44,028 nucleotides of DNA from Sulfurospirillum sp. UBA12182 (GTDB lineage: Bacteria > Campylobacterota > Campylobacteria > Campylobacterales > Sulfurospirillaceae). Position numbers and translations under genes: made by a program. The notes beneath the pieces were generated by a model. It did not search any database. It was not told the DNA's origin and saw only the letters and a program-made list of their open reading frames with translations. Positions 15,314 to 25,606 of the stretch are shown here, piece by piece; within the stretch, counting starts at the first letter, position 1; every line of letters starts with the position of its first letter. The DNA is taken from positions 1 to 44,028 of the forward strand of contig DLUF01000115.1 of the NCBI GenBank assembly GCA_002742765.1. Direction: 5' to 3'.

Positions 15314-16335
15314 TGGAAAGAATCATTGAAATAGAAAAAATCTCTTTTGAAAATGAATACGAAAAGAGTCTGCGTCCTAGTTCATGGGATGATTATATAG
15401 GTCAAGAGAAAATAAAAAAGAATCTTCAAGTTTTTATACAAGCTTCAAAAAAAAGAGAGGAAGCTCTTGATCATGTTCTCTTTTTTGGACCTCCTGGTCT
15501 TGGGAAAACAACTCTTGCATATATCATCGCAAATGACATGGGATCAAACATAAAGATGACTGCTGCTCCGATGATAGAAAAAAGTGGAGATTTGGCTGCG
15601 ATTTTAACAAATCTAGAAGCTGGAGATATTCTTTTTATTGATGAGATTCACAGACTTTCTCCTGCGATCGAAGAGATACTCTATCCTGCTATGGAGGATT
15701 TTAGACTTGATATCATCATCGGTAGTGGTCCTGCGGCACAAACTATCAAGATAGACCTTCCACGCTTTACACTCATAGGAGCAACAACAAGAGCTGGTAT
15801 GATAAGTTCTCCTTTACGAGATAGGTTTGGAATGCACTTTCGTTTACAGTTTTATACCCCCGAAGAGTTAGCAACTATCATCATAAGAGCTGCAAAAAAA
15901 CTAGACAAAGAGTGTCATAAAGATGCTGCTTTAGAGATGGCAAAAAGATGTCGTGGAACTCCTAGAATCGCTCTTCGTTTACTAAAGAGAATCCGTGATT
16001 ATGCAGATGTAGCAAATGAAAAACTCATAACTCTTGAGCGTTCTTGTTATGGGTTAGATGAACTTGGCGTGAATGAACTTGGCTTTGACGAACTTGATTT
16101 AAGATTTTTAAAAATCTTACTCGAATCTAAAGGTCGACCAATGGGACTTAGCACTATGGCTGCTGCTTTGAGTGAGGATGAGGGAACTATCGAAGATGTA
16201 ATCGAGCCTTATCTCATCGCAAAAGGCTACATAGAAAGAACAGCTAGAGGAAGGATAGCAACCCCTAAATGTTACGATGTTTTAAAACTCTCAAACCCAT
16301 ATAGCACTGGTCTTTTTGGGCTTGAAGATGAGTAA
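15313..16335 (+). CDS. ruvB: Holliday junction branch-migration ATPase RuvB
   Basis: 340 residues. RuvB is the hexameric motor that drives Holliday junctions through RuvA. Walker A ([11 protein letters not shown], residues about 58-68), Walker B (LFIDEIHRL), sensor 1 (GATTRAG), the arginine finger (SSPLRDRFG) and the C-terminal winged helix ([29 protein letters not shown]) are all intact. RuvA is not in the window. It starts on the panB stop codon. Confidence 0.97.
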   Translation: MERIIEIEKISFENEYEKSLRPSSWDDYIGQEKIKKNLQVFIQASKKREEALDHVLFFGPPGLGKTTLAYIIANDMGSNIKMTAAPMIEKSGDLAAILTNLEAGDILFIDEIHRLSPAIEEILYPAMEDFRLDIIIGSGPAAQTIKIDLPRFTLIGATTRAGMISSPLRDRFGMHFRLQFYTPEELATIIIRAAKKLDKECHKDAALEMAKRCRGTPRIALRLLKRIRDYADVANEKLITLERSCYGLDELGVNELGFDELDLRFLKILLESKGRPMGLSTMAAALSEDEGTIEDVIEPYLIAKGYIERTARGRIATPKCYDVLKLSNPYSTGLFGLEDE

Positions 16336-16349
16336 TTTTTTTAGAAGCT

Positions 16350-16373
16350 TAGTTTTAAATGAGTTTAAAACTA
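16350..16373. other. Hairpin between ruvB and the AI-2E-family gene
   Basis: A perfect 10-bp stem (TAGTTTTAAA / TTTAAAACTA) with loop TGAG in the 53-bp gap. It is AT-only apart from one pair, has no U-tract, and sits directly before the GGAG of the next gene. It may affect processing or translation rather than terminate. Confidence 0.45.
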
Positions 16374-16388
16374 TAGGAGACGCTAAAC

Positions 16389-17426
16389 ATGAACAGTAAC
16401 CGCATCTTTTTAGCTGGTATATTTTTGATTGTTCTTTACTGGATGATTAAACTGTATGAGCCATTTTTAGTTACTTTTGTCATTTCTTGTCTATTAGCCA
16501 TAGCAACTTATGGGATAAATCTTAAGTTATTACAACTCACAAGAAGAAATGTACTCGCTGCTTTTCTCTCGACACTTCTTCTTTCTATACTCTTTTTTGC
16601 ACCTATTATTTATATCATTACCTCAGTTGGAGGAGTTGTAGAAAATTTCAATCCAAAAATTATAGAGAAGATAGTAGCTTACATCAACCAACTTGATTTT
16701 GCAATCCCTAGTAGTCTCTCTTTTGTAGAAAATGACATTAGAGAATTTTTTTCAAATTTTGATTTAAAGCATCTGACTTCACAAACTTTGAGTTATGCTG
16801 CAAATATAGGGAAAAATAGTGCAACATTCCTTAAAGATATGTTTCTCATCGTAGTTTTTTTCTTTTTTGCAAATCTTTATGGTCCCTCTTTAGCCCAGTA
16901 TGCAAAAAATGTTATGCCGATGGAAACAAGCGAAGTAGACTTGGTTTTTAGTGAAGTTGCAAATGTGATGAGTATACTCTTTTATTCTATCTTAGTGACG
17001 GCGATTTTTGAAGGTGCTTTGTTTGCTATCATAGGCATGGCTTTTGGATATGATGGTCTCTTACTTGGGATTTTATATGGTTTTGCCTCTTTAATTCCTA
17101 TCGTAGGAGGAGCTTTGATGTGGGTTCCTATATGTGCATATGAGCTTGCAAATGGAAATATCACTGAAGCTATCATCATCGCACTTTATTCCATCATCGT
17201 TATCTCAGTCATTGCCGATACTTTTATCAAGCCGCTTATCATCAAGTATATCAATCAACTCTCAAAGATTCCAACAAAGATAAATGAACTCTTGATTTTC
17301 TTGGCGATTTTAGCAGGTCTTAGTACTTTTGGTTTTTGGGGAATGATTTTAGGACCAGTGATAACAGCCCTTTTCATAGCGATTTTAAAACTCTATGAGC
17401 TTTTAAAAATGAAAAACTATATGTAG
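16389..17426 (+). CDS. AI-2E-family (PerM/TqsA-like) membrane transporter
   Basis: 345 residues with about eight membrane helices in the family layout: two at the N terminus (9-50), one at 60-80, a soluble stretch 85-150, then a helical block from 150 onward. The conserved C-terminal pattern of the family (GFASLIPIVGGALMWVP, then DTFIKPLIIKY and LAGLSTFGFWGMILGPV) is present. The family has members that export autoinducer-2 and others that act as sodium/proton antiporters, so the substrate is open. GGAG lies 9 nt before the ATG. It converges on the dynamin gene. Confidence 0.85.
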   Translation: MNSNRIFLAGIFLIVLYWMIKLYEPFLVTFVISCLLAIATYGINLKLLQLTRRNVLAAFLSTLLLSILFFAPIIYIITSVGGVVENFNPKIIEKIVAYINQLDFAIPSSLSFVENDIREFFSNFDLKHLTSQTLSYAANIGKNSATFLKDMFLIVVFFFFANLYGPSLAQYAKNVMPMETSEVDLVFSEVANVMSILFYSILVTAIFEGALFAIIGMAFGYDGLLLGILYGFASLIPIVGGALMWVPICAYELANGNITEAIIIALYSIIVISVIADTFIKPLIIKYINQLSKIPTKINELLIFLAILAGLSTFGFWGMILGPVITALFIAILKLYELLKMKNYM

Positions 17427-17450
17427 TACATGTAAAGCTTTACATGTACT
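17425..17450. terminator. 26-bp perfect palindrome between convergent genes, made of two ACATGT motifs
   Basis: AGTACATGTAAAG (17425-17437) is followed directly by its reverse complement. It fills the whole gap between the AI-2E-family stop (17424-17426) and the dynamin stop (17450-17452). Each arm is a variant of the window-wide TTTACATGTAAA motif. It is a likely bidirectional gene-end hairpin, though no U-tract follows on either side. Confidence 0.55.
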
Positions 17451-19471
17451 CATATCTCTTCTTCAAATTCCTTTAGCATTTCGATTATTTTGCGATATCT
17501 ACTCTCTCTCTTTTCGATAAATTCTTCTCTTTGCGCTGCTATCTTGGCAAACTCATCCATCAATCTATCATAATTTTTATTTAAAAAAGTGTTGTTTGTA
17601 GACATATAATTTTGAAGCTCATAAAGATGAAAACTTCTGCTTAAACGCTCTTTTATATCTTCTAATTTTGGTTGATAAAGTGAAAAACGAGTAGGGTTTT
17701 GTACATAAAGTTCGATTGATTTTTCTATTTTTTTCTCCAAAAAAGCCACACTCACTTCTGTCGCATTTTGATAATTAAAGCTTACTGCTGAACTTAGATG
17801 GTTGAACTCTGAACTTATCTTTGCATAAGATGCGTGTATCTCATCACTAAAAGGCTTGAGGATATTTTCGTAAGCTTTTGAGGCAAATTTTCGTATATTT
17901 GCAAACTCGATATCAGAGTAGAGTTTTTTTGGTTTTCTTACTAACTCATAAGGATTTTGCCATTTACGAATCCTTTTTTTAAGCATTTCAAACACTTCTG
18001 CATTGTTTTCATTTACTTCATCTTGGATATCTTTGAGATGTTTAACATACTTTTTAAACATTTTATTGACTAGTTCATCATCATAAAAAAGCTCTTTATA
18101 GATAGCATCACTGTCGATTTTAGGTGCTTTATATTCGATAGCTTCATAGACTTCTGATTTTTGAAACAGGGAACTTTTTTTCAAAACATATCGAAGACGG
18201 TTTTGAGAGTCTATGTGGCTATAAATGTTATTTGCTATTGTTTCTATGAGTTGTTCTATCTTAGCATAAGCCTCTTTTAAATCCTTTGCAAATTTTCTTT
18301 TTAACTCACTAAATCTCTCTTGTGCTTCACTTTCAAAACTTCTTAACTCTGCTTTTAACTCTTCATGGATAGTTAAAAATATCCCATACTGCTCTTGTAG
18401 TTTTATGCATATCGTTTTTAACTCTTTTTTGATAGCATACTCTTTAGCGCTCAGTGCTTGTGGTCTGATTTGGGTATAGATAAAATCAAGAACAGCTTGT
18501 ATATTTGACTCTGCAAGTAGGTGCATGTTTTGGCTCAAATCACTCTTTAAGATTTTTTCTACTTCCTCTTTATAAAGAGCATATTCGTCCAAGATTTTCT
18601 TCTCTTCTTCTTTTACATGTAAAGGGTTCAGTTTTTGTTTTAAGGCTGTTAAGAATTGCTCTAATGCCTCATTAACCAACACATTTTTATCATGACTTCT
18701 GGATTCTAACGCTTGAATAGCTGAGATAGGAATAACCTCACTAAAAAATTGTGCAAAACTTTTTTTTACATATTCTAATGTTTGCGATACTTGCTCTTGT
18801 GTAAACTTGTCTTTTTGGTTTAAGACACATAAAGACTTATTTTGGTACTCACAAAGATACTGTTCGAGAACTCGTGCTTCACTCATTTTACCAGCATTAT
18901 CTATCAAAGAGAGCCAGATAATCCCATCTACTTCTTTTAAGACTTGTTGCGTTACAGAAGTGTCTGCGTTTGAGTTAGAGTTCAGTCCTGGAGTATCTAC
19001 AAAAACAATATCTTTTAAAATCTCTAAAGGAGCATAAAGTGTAAGATACTCAATCTCTTCAACATCCCCTCTTTGGTCTGTGAACTTTGCGATTTCTTCT
19101 ACATTATGATACTCATCTACCCCATCTTTATAGCAAACACGAATCTTTAATTCATCTGCATATCTTATATAATTTACTTTTGAAGTAACTGGAGTAATCC
19201 CTGTTGGAAGGATATTTTTTGACAAAAGGGCATTTAAAAACGTAGATTTTCCGCTTGAGAACTGACCAGTAATAGCCACTTTCATAGGCTCTTTTGCTCT
19301 TTGTTGTAACTTTGTCAATGCTTCTTCGAGTTGCATTGAAGCAGACATCTTTTCATCAAGAAGGATGTATTTTGCTTTTTGTAAAAGCCCTAACAAATTT
19401 TCATCAAATAAAGGAGTAGTTTTGATAAACTTCTCTTGATACTCTTTTATAAAAGCCTCCAACTTACTCAC
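17450..19471 (-). CDS. Bacterial dynamin-like GTPase (second of tandem pair)
   Basis: 673 residues. The GTPase domain has P-loop GQFSSGKSTFLNALL (about residues 65-79), G2 threonine in TPVTSKVNY, G3 DTPGLNSN and G4 NQKDKF. The remaining 400 residues are long helices as in dynamin stalks, ending in a Glu/Arg-rich coil. Bacterial dynamins remodel membranes; the tandem pair in C. jejuni (DLP1/DLP2) forms a hetero-tetramer that tethers membranes. The start is GTG at 19471 with GGAG 5 nt upstream, overlapping the first dynamin gene by 8 nt. Co-translation supports a hetero-complex. A TTTACATGTAAA copy encodes LHVK near residue 287. Confidence 0.9.
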   Translation of the reverse strand: MSKLEAFIKEYQEKFIKTTPLFDENLLGLLQKAKYILLDEKMSASMQLEEALTKLQQRAKEPMKVAITGQFSSGKSTFLNALLSKNILPTGITPVTSKVNYIRYADELKIRVCYKDGVDEYHNVEEIAKFTDQRGDVEEIEYLTLYAPLEILKDIVFVDTPGLNSNSNADTSVTQQVLKEVDGIIWLSLIDNAGKMSEARVLEQYLCEYQNKSLCVLNQKDKFTQEQVSQTLEYVKKSFAQFFSEVIPISAIQALESRSHDKNVLVNEALEQFLTALKQKLNPLHVKEEEKKILDEYALYKEEVEKILKSDLSQNMHLLAESNIQAVLDFIYTQIRPQALSAKEYAIKKELKTICIKLQEQYGIFLTIHEELKAELRSFESEAQERFSELKRKFAKDLKEAYAKIEQLIETIANNIYSHIDSQNRLRYVLKKSSLFQKSEVYEAIEYKAPKIDSDAIYKELFYDDELVNKMFKKYVKHLKDIQDEVNENNAEVFEMLKKRIRKWQNPYELVRKPKKLYSDIEFANIRKFASKAYENILKPFSDEIHASYAKISSEFNHLSSAVSFNYQNATEVSVAFLEKKIEKSIELYVQNPTRFSLYQPKLEDIKERLSRSFHLYELQNYMSTNNTFLNKNYDRLMDEFAKIAAQREEFIEKRESRYRKIIEMLKEFEEEI

Positions 19472-21827
19472 TTTGGCTCCTTAGTTTGAGTATTTTTTCT
19501 TGGATTTGTAAAAGTTTTTTTATCTTCTCTTCAAGCTCTTGTAGCTTTTTCTCTTTGTCAAAATCGCTATCTTCAAGCTCTTTGATAGTTTGATGAAGCA
19601 TCTGTTCTTCTTCTTGAACACTCTTTGTAAGAGAGTCTTGTAAAGAGTTTAACTCTTTTTCAAAGTCAGCATACATCGCTTCATTTATCTGTTCAGACTT
19701 CTTTTCAAAGGCTTGCATAATATCATCAAAGAAGAGACCAAAAAGCTTTTCTAAGTTTGTATCTAAAAGCTCTATATCTTTTTTTGCATGATTGTTTATC
19801 TGTGTATTTACAGCTGAAGTAAGCTGTTTTGTTGATTTAAATAGAAGTGACTTTCCTAAGATATTTTGGAAAAATACAACACTATCTAAAAGTGAAAAAT
19901 CTTCTAAAGAGATATCTTCATACTCTCTTTCAAAACTTTCAAAAACCTCTTGCATCTTTTTTTTAAAACCATAGCGATAGTCTCTTAGTAGATCTATCAA
20001 ACCATCTTTAACCCCTGTGTCTATCATCGTTTCAACACGGCTAGGTTCTGGTATTTTTTTATTTTTTCTTTGTTCATAAGAGACATCATCAACAATACGT
20101 CTTTTAAGAACTCCTTGTAGCTGTGTAAAACGGTTTTTTGCTACATTTTTTAAAACTCCAAAATGTCCTTTTAAATCCTCTTTTGCGTTTTCAACTTGGA
20201 TTTTTAGTTTTTGTAAAAATTTCTGTTTCTGTTTTATCTGTGCTTGAAAGTTTTCTAATAACACATAAAGCTCTTGGGTACTCTTTCCTAAAAGTTCCTT
20301 TTGCTTTTCAAATAGTTCTTTATGAGAACTTACCGCTAGGAGTAACTCTTTTGTAGCAGAGGCTAGAATGATTTTTACTTTTTGTGAGTCTGCACCGAAA
20401 AGTACCTCTTCAAGGTATCTTTCAATTTTCAATATCCCACTTTTTTCCAAATCATATCCTAATTTATGAGCCTCTTCTTCTCTTCCTAATCTACACAAAA
20501 GTGCCATTTTTGAAGCGATTGGTATAAAGTCTAATTTAGAGATAATCGCATCAAAACTACCCTCTTTGTTTAAGCCCTTTAGCCTGTTAAAAATTGCACT
20601 TTTCGTATATGTGATAACTTCTTCAAGCTCTTGATGTTTAACGCTATCAATTCTTGTGATAACAAGAAGAAGCCTTGAAACATTTTGATAAAGCAAAGTA
20701 TCAACGATAAACTCTACATCTTTGGCTGTTGCACTTTGATTGACATTCATAAGATGTATCATCAAATCACAACGACTCAGATACTCTTTTGTTATCTCTT
20801 CTCTTTGTACTACTGGGTCATCAAGACCTGGAGTATCTACGATGCAAACTCCATCTTTTAAAAATTTTAAATCACTATATAACTCTACACTAGAGACAAG
20901 GTTGCATTTTTTTTGGGAATGTTTTGCTGAAGTAAAGTTAGCTAAAGCATTACTTGGAATTTCCATAACATATCCATCTTCACGGATATAGTTTTCAAAT
21001 TCGTCTTTAAAAAACTCTTTTGTTTCAGCAACAAATTTTTCTAAACTTGAATCTTCTTGAGCATTTTTTTCTATTTTAGCCCATTCACTTTTATCCCAAA
21101 ACTTTACAAATGCCTTTTGTTCTTTAGAGTACTTTAAAAGTGTTAGATTTGCCGTCTCAGGAACAACAGATGTACCTAAAATCTCCTCTCCTAAAAGAGC
21201 ATTTAGCATCGTTGATTTTCCCGCATTCATAACGCCAGTCACCCCGATAGAAAACTCTTGTTTTTTTATTCTTTGTGGGATTTCTTCTAGTTTTTGCTTT
21301 GAGTCAAAAAGAGAGGACAACTCTTGGATAAACTCTTCGATAAGAGATATACTATGCTGATAGAAATTTAGATTTTGCTCTTTTTGAACCTCTATTTTTG
21401 TCTCTTGTTGTACTTTTTTCTCTTCGATAAGAGAGAGCAAACTGATAAGCTTTCTTGCTTTTTCATAGCCTATAATCTCCTCTTTTCTTAAGAGTTCAAT
21501 CCTCTTTTGGATTGACTTGTTTAAGCTCAAATCTCCTTTTTCTTTGAGGAAAAAAAGTAACTCTTTTTGGATGTATTGCACCCTTTTTTTCTCTACTTCA
21601 TAAGCTCCAGAAAGTACTTTTATGGCATTTTTAGGAGTTTGAAGTTCTGCAAATTTTTCTATATTAGTTGGGTCACATACAAAAATAATCGCAACATAAT
21701 CACAAAAGACTTCATACTCACTTTTCCAAAATCCTTCCAGATGGGAATCTATATCATGAATACTTGAAAAAAGAGTTTTTGCATCTTCTTGCCAATTTAA
21801 AAGAAAAAAATCATTTAATATATGCAT
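19464..21827 (-). CDS. Bacterial dynamin-like GTPase (first of tandem pair)
   Basis: 787 residues from the ATG at 21827, which has AAGG 6 nt upstream; an adjacent TTG at 21830 is less likely. An N-terminal helical domain (1-190) precedes the GTPase domain: P-loop GVMNAGKSTMLNALLG, G2 threonine in PETANLT, G3 DTPGLDDP, G4 TRID. A long stalk follows with a hydrophobic patch (SLLDSVVFFQNILGKSLLF) that could be a membrane paddle, then a C-terminal coiled coil of Glu/Lys/Gln. It is partner to the following GTPase; the order (larger first) and 8-nt overlap resemble the Campylobacter arrangement. Confidence 0.9.
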   Translation of the reverse strand: MHILNDFFLLNWQEDAKTLFSSIHDIDSHLEGFWKSEYEVFCDYVAIIFVCDPTNIEKFAELQTPKNAIKVLSGAYEVEKKRVQYIQKELLFFLKEKGDLSLNKSIQKRIELLRKEEIIGYEKARKLISLLSLIEEKKVQQETKIEVQKEQNLNFYQHSISLIEEFIQELSSLFDSKQKLEEIPQRIKKQEFSIGVTGVMNAGKSTMLNALLGEEILGTSVVPETANLTLLKYSKEQKAFVKFWDKSEWAKIEKNAQEDSSLEKFVAETKEFFKDEFENYIREDGYVMEIPSNALANFTSAKHSQKKCNLVSSVELYSDLKFLKDGVCIVDTPGLDDPVVQREEITKEYLSRCDLMIHLMNVNQSATAKDVEFIVDTLLYQNVSRLLLVITRIDSVKHQELEEVITYTKSAIFNRLKGLNKEGSFDAIISKLDFIPIASKMALLCRLGREEEAHKLGYDLEKSGILKIERYLEEVLFGADSQKVKIILASATKELLLAVSSHKELFEKQKELLGKSTQELYVLLENFQAQIKQKQKFLQKLKIQVENAKEDLKGHFGVLKNVAKNRFTQLQGVLKRRIVDDVSYEQRKNKKIPEPSRVETMIDTGVKDGLIDLLRDYRYGFKKKMQEVFESFEREYEDISLEDFSLLDSVVFFQNILGKSLLFKSTKQLTSAVNTQINNHAKKDIELLDTNLEKLFGLFFDDIMQAFEKKSEQINEAMYADFEKELNSLQDSLTKSVQEEEQMLHQTIKELEDSDFDKEKKLQELEEKIKKLLQIQEKILKLRSQSE

Positions 21828-21934
21828 CAAAAGCCTTCAAAAGTTATCAAAAAGGAGTTATTATATCACTTTCCCTTATAATAACTAAGAGTTTTTATCT
21901 ATAAAAATAAAACTTAAGAATATAGTATGAAGAG

Positions 21935-21963
21935 TTTGGATGGTGCTAAAAACACCATCCAAA
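21935..21963 (-). terminator. Terminator-like hairpin after frdB
   Basis: A perfect 11-bp inverted repeat, TTTGGATGGTG / CACCATCCAAA, with a 7-nt loop, 4 bp after the frdB stop. The stem is strong. The U-tract after it is poor (ACTCTTC), so termination may be partial. The rest of 21828-21967 is the leader of the dynamin gene and shows no other gene. Confidence 0.65.
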
Positions 21964-21967
21964 AATA

Positions 21968-22687
21968 TTAGCGTAAAGCTACGAGTTTTCTTCTCATATA
22001 AGCGATTTTACTTTGTAGTGGTAAATGCTTTGGACAACTATCTTCACAAGCTAAAAGTGACATACATCCGAAAATTCCGTCATCGTCACCTACTAACTCA
22101 TACCAATCCTCAGCTGTTCTCTTATCATGTGGGTCAACTTCAAAACGAGCCACTCTGTTAAGTCCAACAGCACCTATGAAATTAGGTCTCATAAGTTTTG
22201 TACCACAACTTGCTACACAGATACCACACTCGATACATCTATCAAGCTCAAAAGTATCATCAGCTATCTGAGGGTCAATCGGATCTTCAAGTTTTGAGAT
22301 ATCTACTTCATGATCATTGTGAATCCAACTCTCAACTCTCTTACTCATACCGTTCATCCAAGTACCAGTGTCGACAGATAAATCTTTTATAAGTTTAAAT
22401 GCTGGCATAGGGAAAAGCTCTATCACTCCACTTTCAAAATCTTTTGTTAGAGTTCTACAAGCAAGCTGTGGTTTTCCATTTACCATCATTCCACAACTTC
22501 CACAAATCCCTGCACGACAAACAAAGTCAAAAGACAAATCTGCATCTATCGTCTCTCTTATCTTTGTAAGTGCTATAAAAAGAGTCATTCCATCTGTCTC
22601 TTCTAGCTTATACTCAGCCATATGAGGTTTAGAAATTTTTGAGTTTGGATTATATTTTAATGCTTTAATTGTAATTGTTCTTCCCAT
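21968..22687 (-). CDS. frdB: Fumarate reductase iron-sulfur subunit
   Basis: 239 residues from the ATG at 22687 (GGAG 6 nt upstream), the same length as Wolinella FrdB. A longer frame to 22738 would run into frdA and is rejected. Cysteines for the 2Fe-2S cluster (CRAGICGSC, then CRTL), the 4Fe-4S cluster ([11 protein letters not shown]) and the 3Fe-4S cluster ([12 protein letters not shown]) are all present. It carries electrons from the FrdC haems to FAD in FrdA. The ending [15 protein letters not shown] matches the Wolinella protein closely. It starts two bases after the frdA stop. Confidence 0.96.
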   Translation of the reverse strand: MGRTITIKALKYNPNSKISKPHMAEYKLEETDGMTLFIALTKIRETIDADLSFDFVCRAGICGSCGMMVNGKPQLACRTLTKDFESGVIELFPMPAFKLIKDLSVDTGTWMNGMSKRVESWIHNDHEVDISKLEDPIDPQIADDTFELDRCIECGICVASCGTKLMRPNFIGAVGLNRVARFEVDPHDKRTAEDWYELVGDDDGIFGCMSLLACEDSCPKHLPLQSKIAYMRRKLVALR

Positions 22688-22688
22688 C

Positions 22689-24668
22689 TTATTCTCCAAA
22701 TCTCTGATTTTTAGCTTTATAGTATGGTTGTAATTCAAAAGGCATTAGTGCTTCTTGAATTTCATGTCTGTCTTTACCAGCAGCTTCCATCTCTTCACGG
22801 ATTTTATCGACTTCTTCTTGGCGTTTTGCACTTAATTCATTTTCGATAAGCATACCTTTTGCACCGTATCCACGGAATGCTGGAGGCATTTCCATCTTCA
22901 TGATATCAAGGTCTTCATAAGTGATAGTTGGCAATGTATCACCTTTTTTCCAAGAAGCAAGTGTTCTTTTTAGCCAGTTAGCATCATCACGCTTGAGATA
23001 ATCTTCTCTATAATGAGCTCCCCTACTCTCTTTTCGTTGGAGTGCACCAAGTGCAACACATAAAGAGAGTTTTAACATCATAGGAACTCTATATGCCTCT
23101 TCTAACTCTGGGTTTGCTGAACGTTCTTTAGATTTTACTTTTACATCAAGAGACTTTTTGTAAAGTTCTTCAAGTTCAGTCACTGCTTCGCTAAGACCTT
23201 TTTCATCTCTAAAGATAGCGACTTTTTCCCACATAATCTCTTTCATTCTGTTTTTGATTTCAAAAACATTGTAAGTTCCCTCTTTATTTAAAAGTTCACT
23301 TATATAATCCTCTTTTTCTTCAACTGCTTGCGTGATAACAGCAGAATTGATATCAATTTCATTACTTTGGCAAAACTGTGCGAAATAATCCCCAACAATC
23401 ATACCAGCAACAACAGTTTCACTTACAGAGTTTCCACCAAGTCGGTTAAAACCATGCATATCCCAACAAGCTGCTTCACCTGCACTAAAGAGACCTTTAA
23501 GTGTTGGAGACTCACCAGTTGGTTTTGTTCTAACGCCACCCATTGAGTAGTGTTGCATAGGAAGAACTGGCGCCCAACCTTTTGGACCTTCATCTGCTGG
23601 ATCTATTCCATTAAAAATCATACAAATTTCTTGAACATCTCTTAAGTTTCTCTCGATATGTTCACGTCCGAGTATTGAGATATCAAGCCATAGATGATAA
23701 CCATAAGGAGAAGGAACACCTTTGCCATTTCTGATATGCTCTAACATTCTTCTTGAAACAACGTCACGAGATGCTAGTTCTTTTTTCTCTGGCTCATAAT
23801 CTGGCATAAATCTATAACCATCAACGTCACGGAGTATCCCACCATCCCCACGACATCCTTCAGTTAAAAGGATACCTGATGGTACGATTGGAGTTGGGTG
23901 AAACTGAACAGCTTCCATATTTCCTAACGTTGCAACACCAGTTTCAAGAGCTATCGCAGCTCCGATACCTTCACAAACAACAGCATTTGTAGTTTGCTTG
24001 TATATTCTTCCATATCCACCTGTTGCTATCAGTGTTCCTTTTGCCACATAAGCGCAAAGTTCACCTGTAACTAAATCCCTAACAATCGCTCCATAACAGC
24101 GGTTGTTGTGATGGATAAGAGATATAGCTTCTTTTCTATCTTCTATATTTACATCATGTTTCAATGCTTCATTTGCCACTGCAAAAAGCATAGTATGCCC
24201 AGTTGCATCTGAAGTATAACAAGTTCTCCACTTTTTAGTACCACCAAAGTCACGTGAGTGAATATAACCATGAGTCTCATCATCTTCAACGATAGTTGTT
24301 CTCTCTGCGTTGATAACTGCTTCACGTGCACCTTTTCTAATTCTTGTCCAAGGAACACCCCAAGCCGCCAACTCTCTAATCGCTTTTGGAGCGGTTGTTA
24401 CGAACATACGAGCCACTTCTTGATCACAGCCCCAGTCGCTTCCTTTTACAGTATCAGCAAAGTGTACATCTTCGTTGTCACCTCTACTCATCTTTGAATT
24501 ACCAAGACTAGCTTGCATACCACCTTGTGCCGCAGCTGAGTGCGAACGTTTTACTGGAATCAAAGACAATACAGTTGTACTTAAACCTTTTGATTGTGTA
24601 GCAACCGCAGCTCTAAGACCTGCAAGTCCACCACCGATAACCAAAGCATCACAATATTTTACATTCAT
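22689..24668 (-). CDS. frdA: Fumarate reductase flavoprotein subunit
   Basis: 659 residues (Wolinella 656). FrdA holds covalently bound FAD and reduces fumarate to succinate on the cytoplasmic side. The FAD-binding [12 protein letters not shown] (about 12-23) and the FAD-attachment histidine H43 in HSAAAQGG are present. So are the substrate-site segments [21 protein letters not shown] and [23 protein letters not shown], and the late [13 protein letters not shown] motif. With frdC upstream and frdB downstream this is the diheme quinol:fumarate reductase of Campylobacterota. It could run in the succinate-oxidising direction, but the gene order favours reductase naming. Confidence 0.96.
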   Translation of the reverse strand: MNVKYCDALVIGGGLAGLRAAVATQSKGLSTTVLSLIPVKRSHSAAAQGGMQASLGNSKMSRGDNEDVHFADTVKGSDWGCDQEVARMFVTTAPKAIRELAAWGVPWTRIRKGAREAVINAERTTIVEDDETHGYIHSRDFGGTKKWRTCYTSDATGHTMLFAVANEALKHDVNIEDRKEAISLIHHNNRCYGAIVRDLVTGELCAYVAKGTLIATGGYGRIYKQTTNAVVCEGIGAAIALETGVATLGNMEAVQFHPTPIVPSGILLTEGCRGDGGILRDVDGYRFMPDYEPEKKELASRDVVSRRMLEHIRNGKGVPSPYGYHLWLDISILGREHIERNLRDVQEICMIFNGIDPADEGPKGWAPVLPMQHYSMGGVRTKPTGESPTLKGLFSAGEAACWDMHGFNRLGGNSVSETVVAGMIVGDYFAQFCQSNEIDINSAVITQAVEEKEDYISELLNKEGTYNVFEIKNRMKEIMWEKVAIFRDEKGLSEAVTELEELYKKSLDVKVKSKERSANPELEEAYRVPMMLKLSLCVALGALQRKESRGAHYREDYLKRDDANWLKRTLASWKKGDTLPTITYEDLDIMKMEMPPAFRGYGAKGMLIENELSAKRQEEVDKIREEMEAAGKDRHEIQEALMPFELQPYYKAKNQRFGE

Positions 24669-24673
24669 ATCTA

Positions 24674-25447
24674 TTACCCAACCTTAATATCTTCAATCAT
24701 TTTTACCACCGCTGCTGGATGATACTTTTCACCTGCTCTATCTAAATGCTCAATTCCGATTTTTAGATAAGCAGCTAGAGTTACTAGACCCAAGACTAAA
24801 AAGAAAGCCGTTATAAACCATTTTACTTTTTTAAGTTTTGCTCTAGTTTCTTTTGCATTGTTGCCTTCAAACCAGCCCCATTTAACACAAAGGCGATAAA
24901 GACCGATTCCACCATGAAACTCAACCGCTAAAAGAAGAAGAATGTAAAATGGCCACATTGTTACCATCCTATCTCCTGAACCATAAGGTCCGATAGAACC
25001 TGGTTGCGTAAGCATCAAAAAGAGGTGTGCTGAACCCATAAAAAACATAGCAAAACCAGTAAATGCTTGTATAAACCACATATTTGTTTCGTCATGTTGC
25101 ATCATTTTCATATGTGTTCTATATACTTGCCATTGTCTAAAATTGATTGGCAATTTTCTCATACCAAGACCAGCATGGATGATAAAAATAATAAACACAA
25201 TCCCAACGATGATAGAAACCAATCCTGGTTTTGGCTCTTCAAAGATAAAACTACCTTCAAACAACTTCGTTACTGTGTACATAAAATCTTTGCTTATCAA
25301 GATCGATGAAACAAAGAACATATGTCCCCACATAAACAAGCCTAAAAAAAGACCTGTTGCACTTTGGACATAATCAAGCCTAGCTGGAAGCCTACTTTTT
25401 TTGCCCTCTACAGATTTCCCTAAAAAACCCTCAATTAGGTCACTCAC
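24674..25447 (-). CDS. frdC: Fumarate reductase diheme cytochrome b subunit
   Basis: 257 residues, five membrane helices, GTG start with AAAGGA upstream. The four haem-ligand histidines are H42 (MWGHMF), H91 (IIHAGLG), H141 (SAHLFL) and H178 (EFHGG), matching Wolinella H44, H93, H143 and H182. The quinol-site glutamate equivalent to Wolinella E66 (E64, VTKLFE) and the proton-pathway E180 equivalent (E176, AVEFHG) are kept, so the menaquinol chemistry described for Wolinella should apply. First gene of frdCAB. Confidence 0.96.
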   Translation of the reverse strand: MSDLIEGFLGKSVEGKKSRLPARLDYVQSATGLFLGLFMWGHMFFVSSILISKDFMYTVTKLFEGSFIFEEPKPGLVSIIVGIVFIIFIIHAGLGMRKLPINFRQWQVYRTHMKMMQHDETNMWFIQAFTGFAMFFMGSAHLFLMLTQPGSIGPYGSGDRMVTMWPFYILLLLAVEFHGGIGLYRLCVKWGWFEGNNAKETRAKLKKVKWFITAFFLVLGLVTLAAYLKIGIEHLDRAGEKYHPAAVVKMIEDIKVG

Positions 25448-25578
25448 TGTACATCCTTTCTGAGATTTTAATACTCACACTTTGGGTATTTTTGATTTAT
25501 AATACTACTTTTAGCATTAAATAAAAGTTATGTAAATGCTATACATATTTGAGCAAAATTATAACAAAGCAAAAGGAC
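25448..25578 (-). promoter_or_regulatory. frdCAB promoter region with inverted repeat
   Basis: The leader of frdC contains the inverted repeat TAGCATT (25512-25518) / AATGCTA (25535-25541) with a 16-bp gap, a plausible operator. A leftward -10 candidate (TATTATAAAT, about 25495-25504) lies between it and the gene. frd operons usually respond to oxygen or fumarate, but no known regulator site is recognisable. Confidence 0.4.
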
Positions 25579-25606
25579 AAAAAAGAGACTTTAGAACCTC
25601 TTTTTT
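25579..25606 (-). terminator. Rho-independent terminator of the lgt unit
   Basis: AAAAAAGAG and CTCTTTTTT (25579-25587, 25598-25606) form a 9-bp stem with a 10-nt loop. Read leftwards it ends in TTTTTT, an intrinsic terminator. The lgt stop codon (25591-25593) lies in the loop, so the last lgt codons build one arm. Confidence 0.75.

Noticed and set aside
21968-25447. Succinate dehydrogenase sdhCAB instead of fumarate reductase
   Set aside because: Gene order C-A-B, subunit lengths, the four haem histidines and both key glutamates match Wolinella fumarate reductase. The reverse reaction in vivo cannot be excluded.
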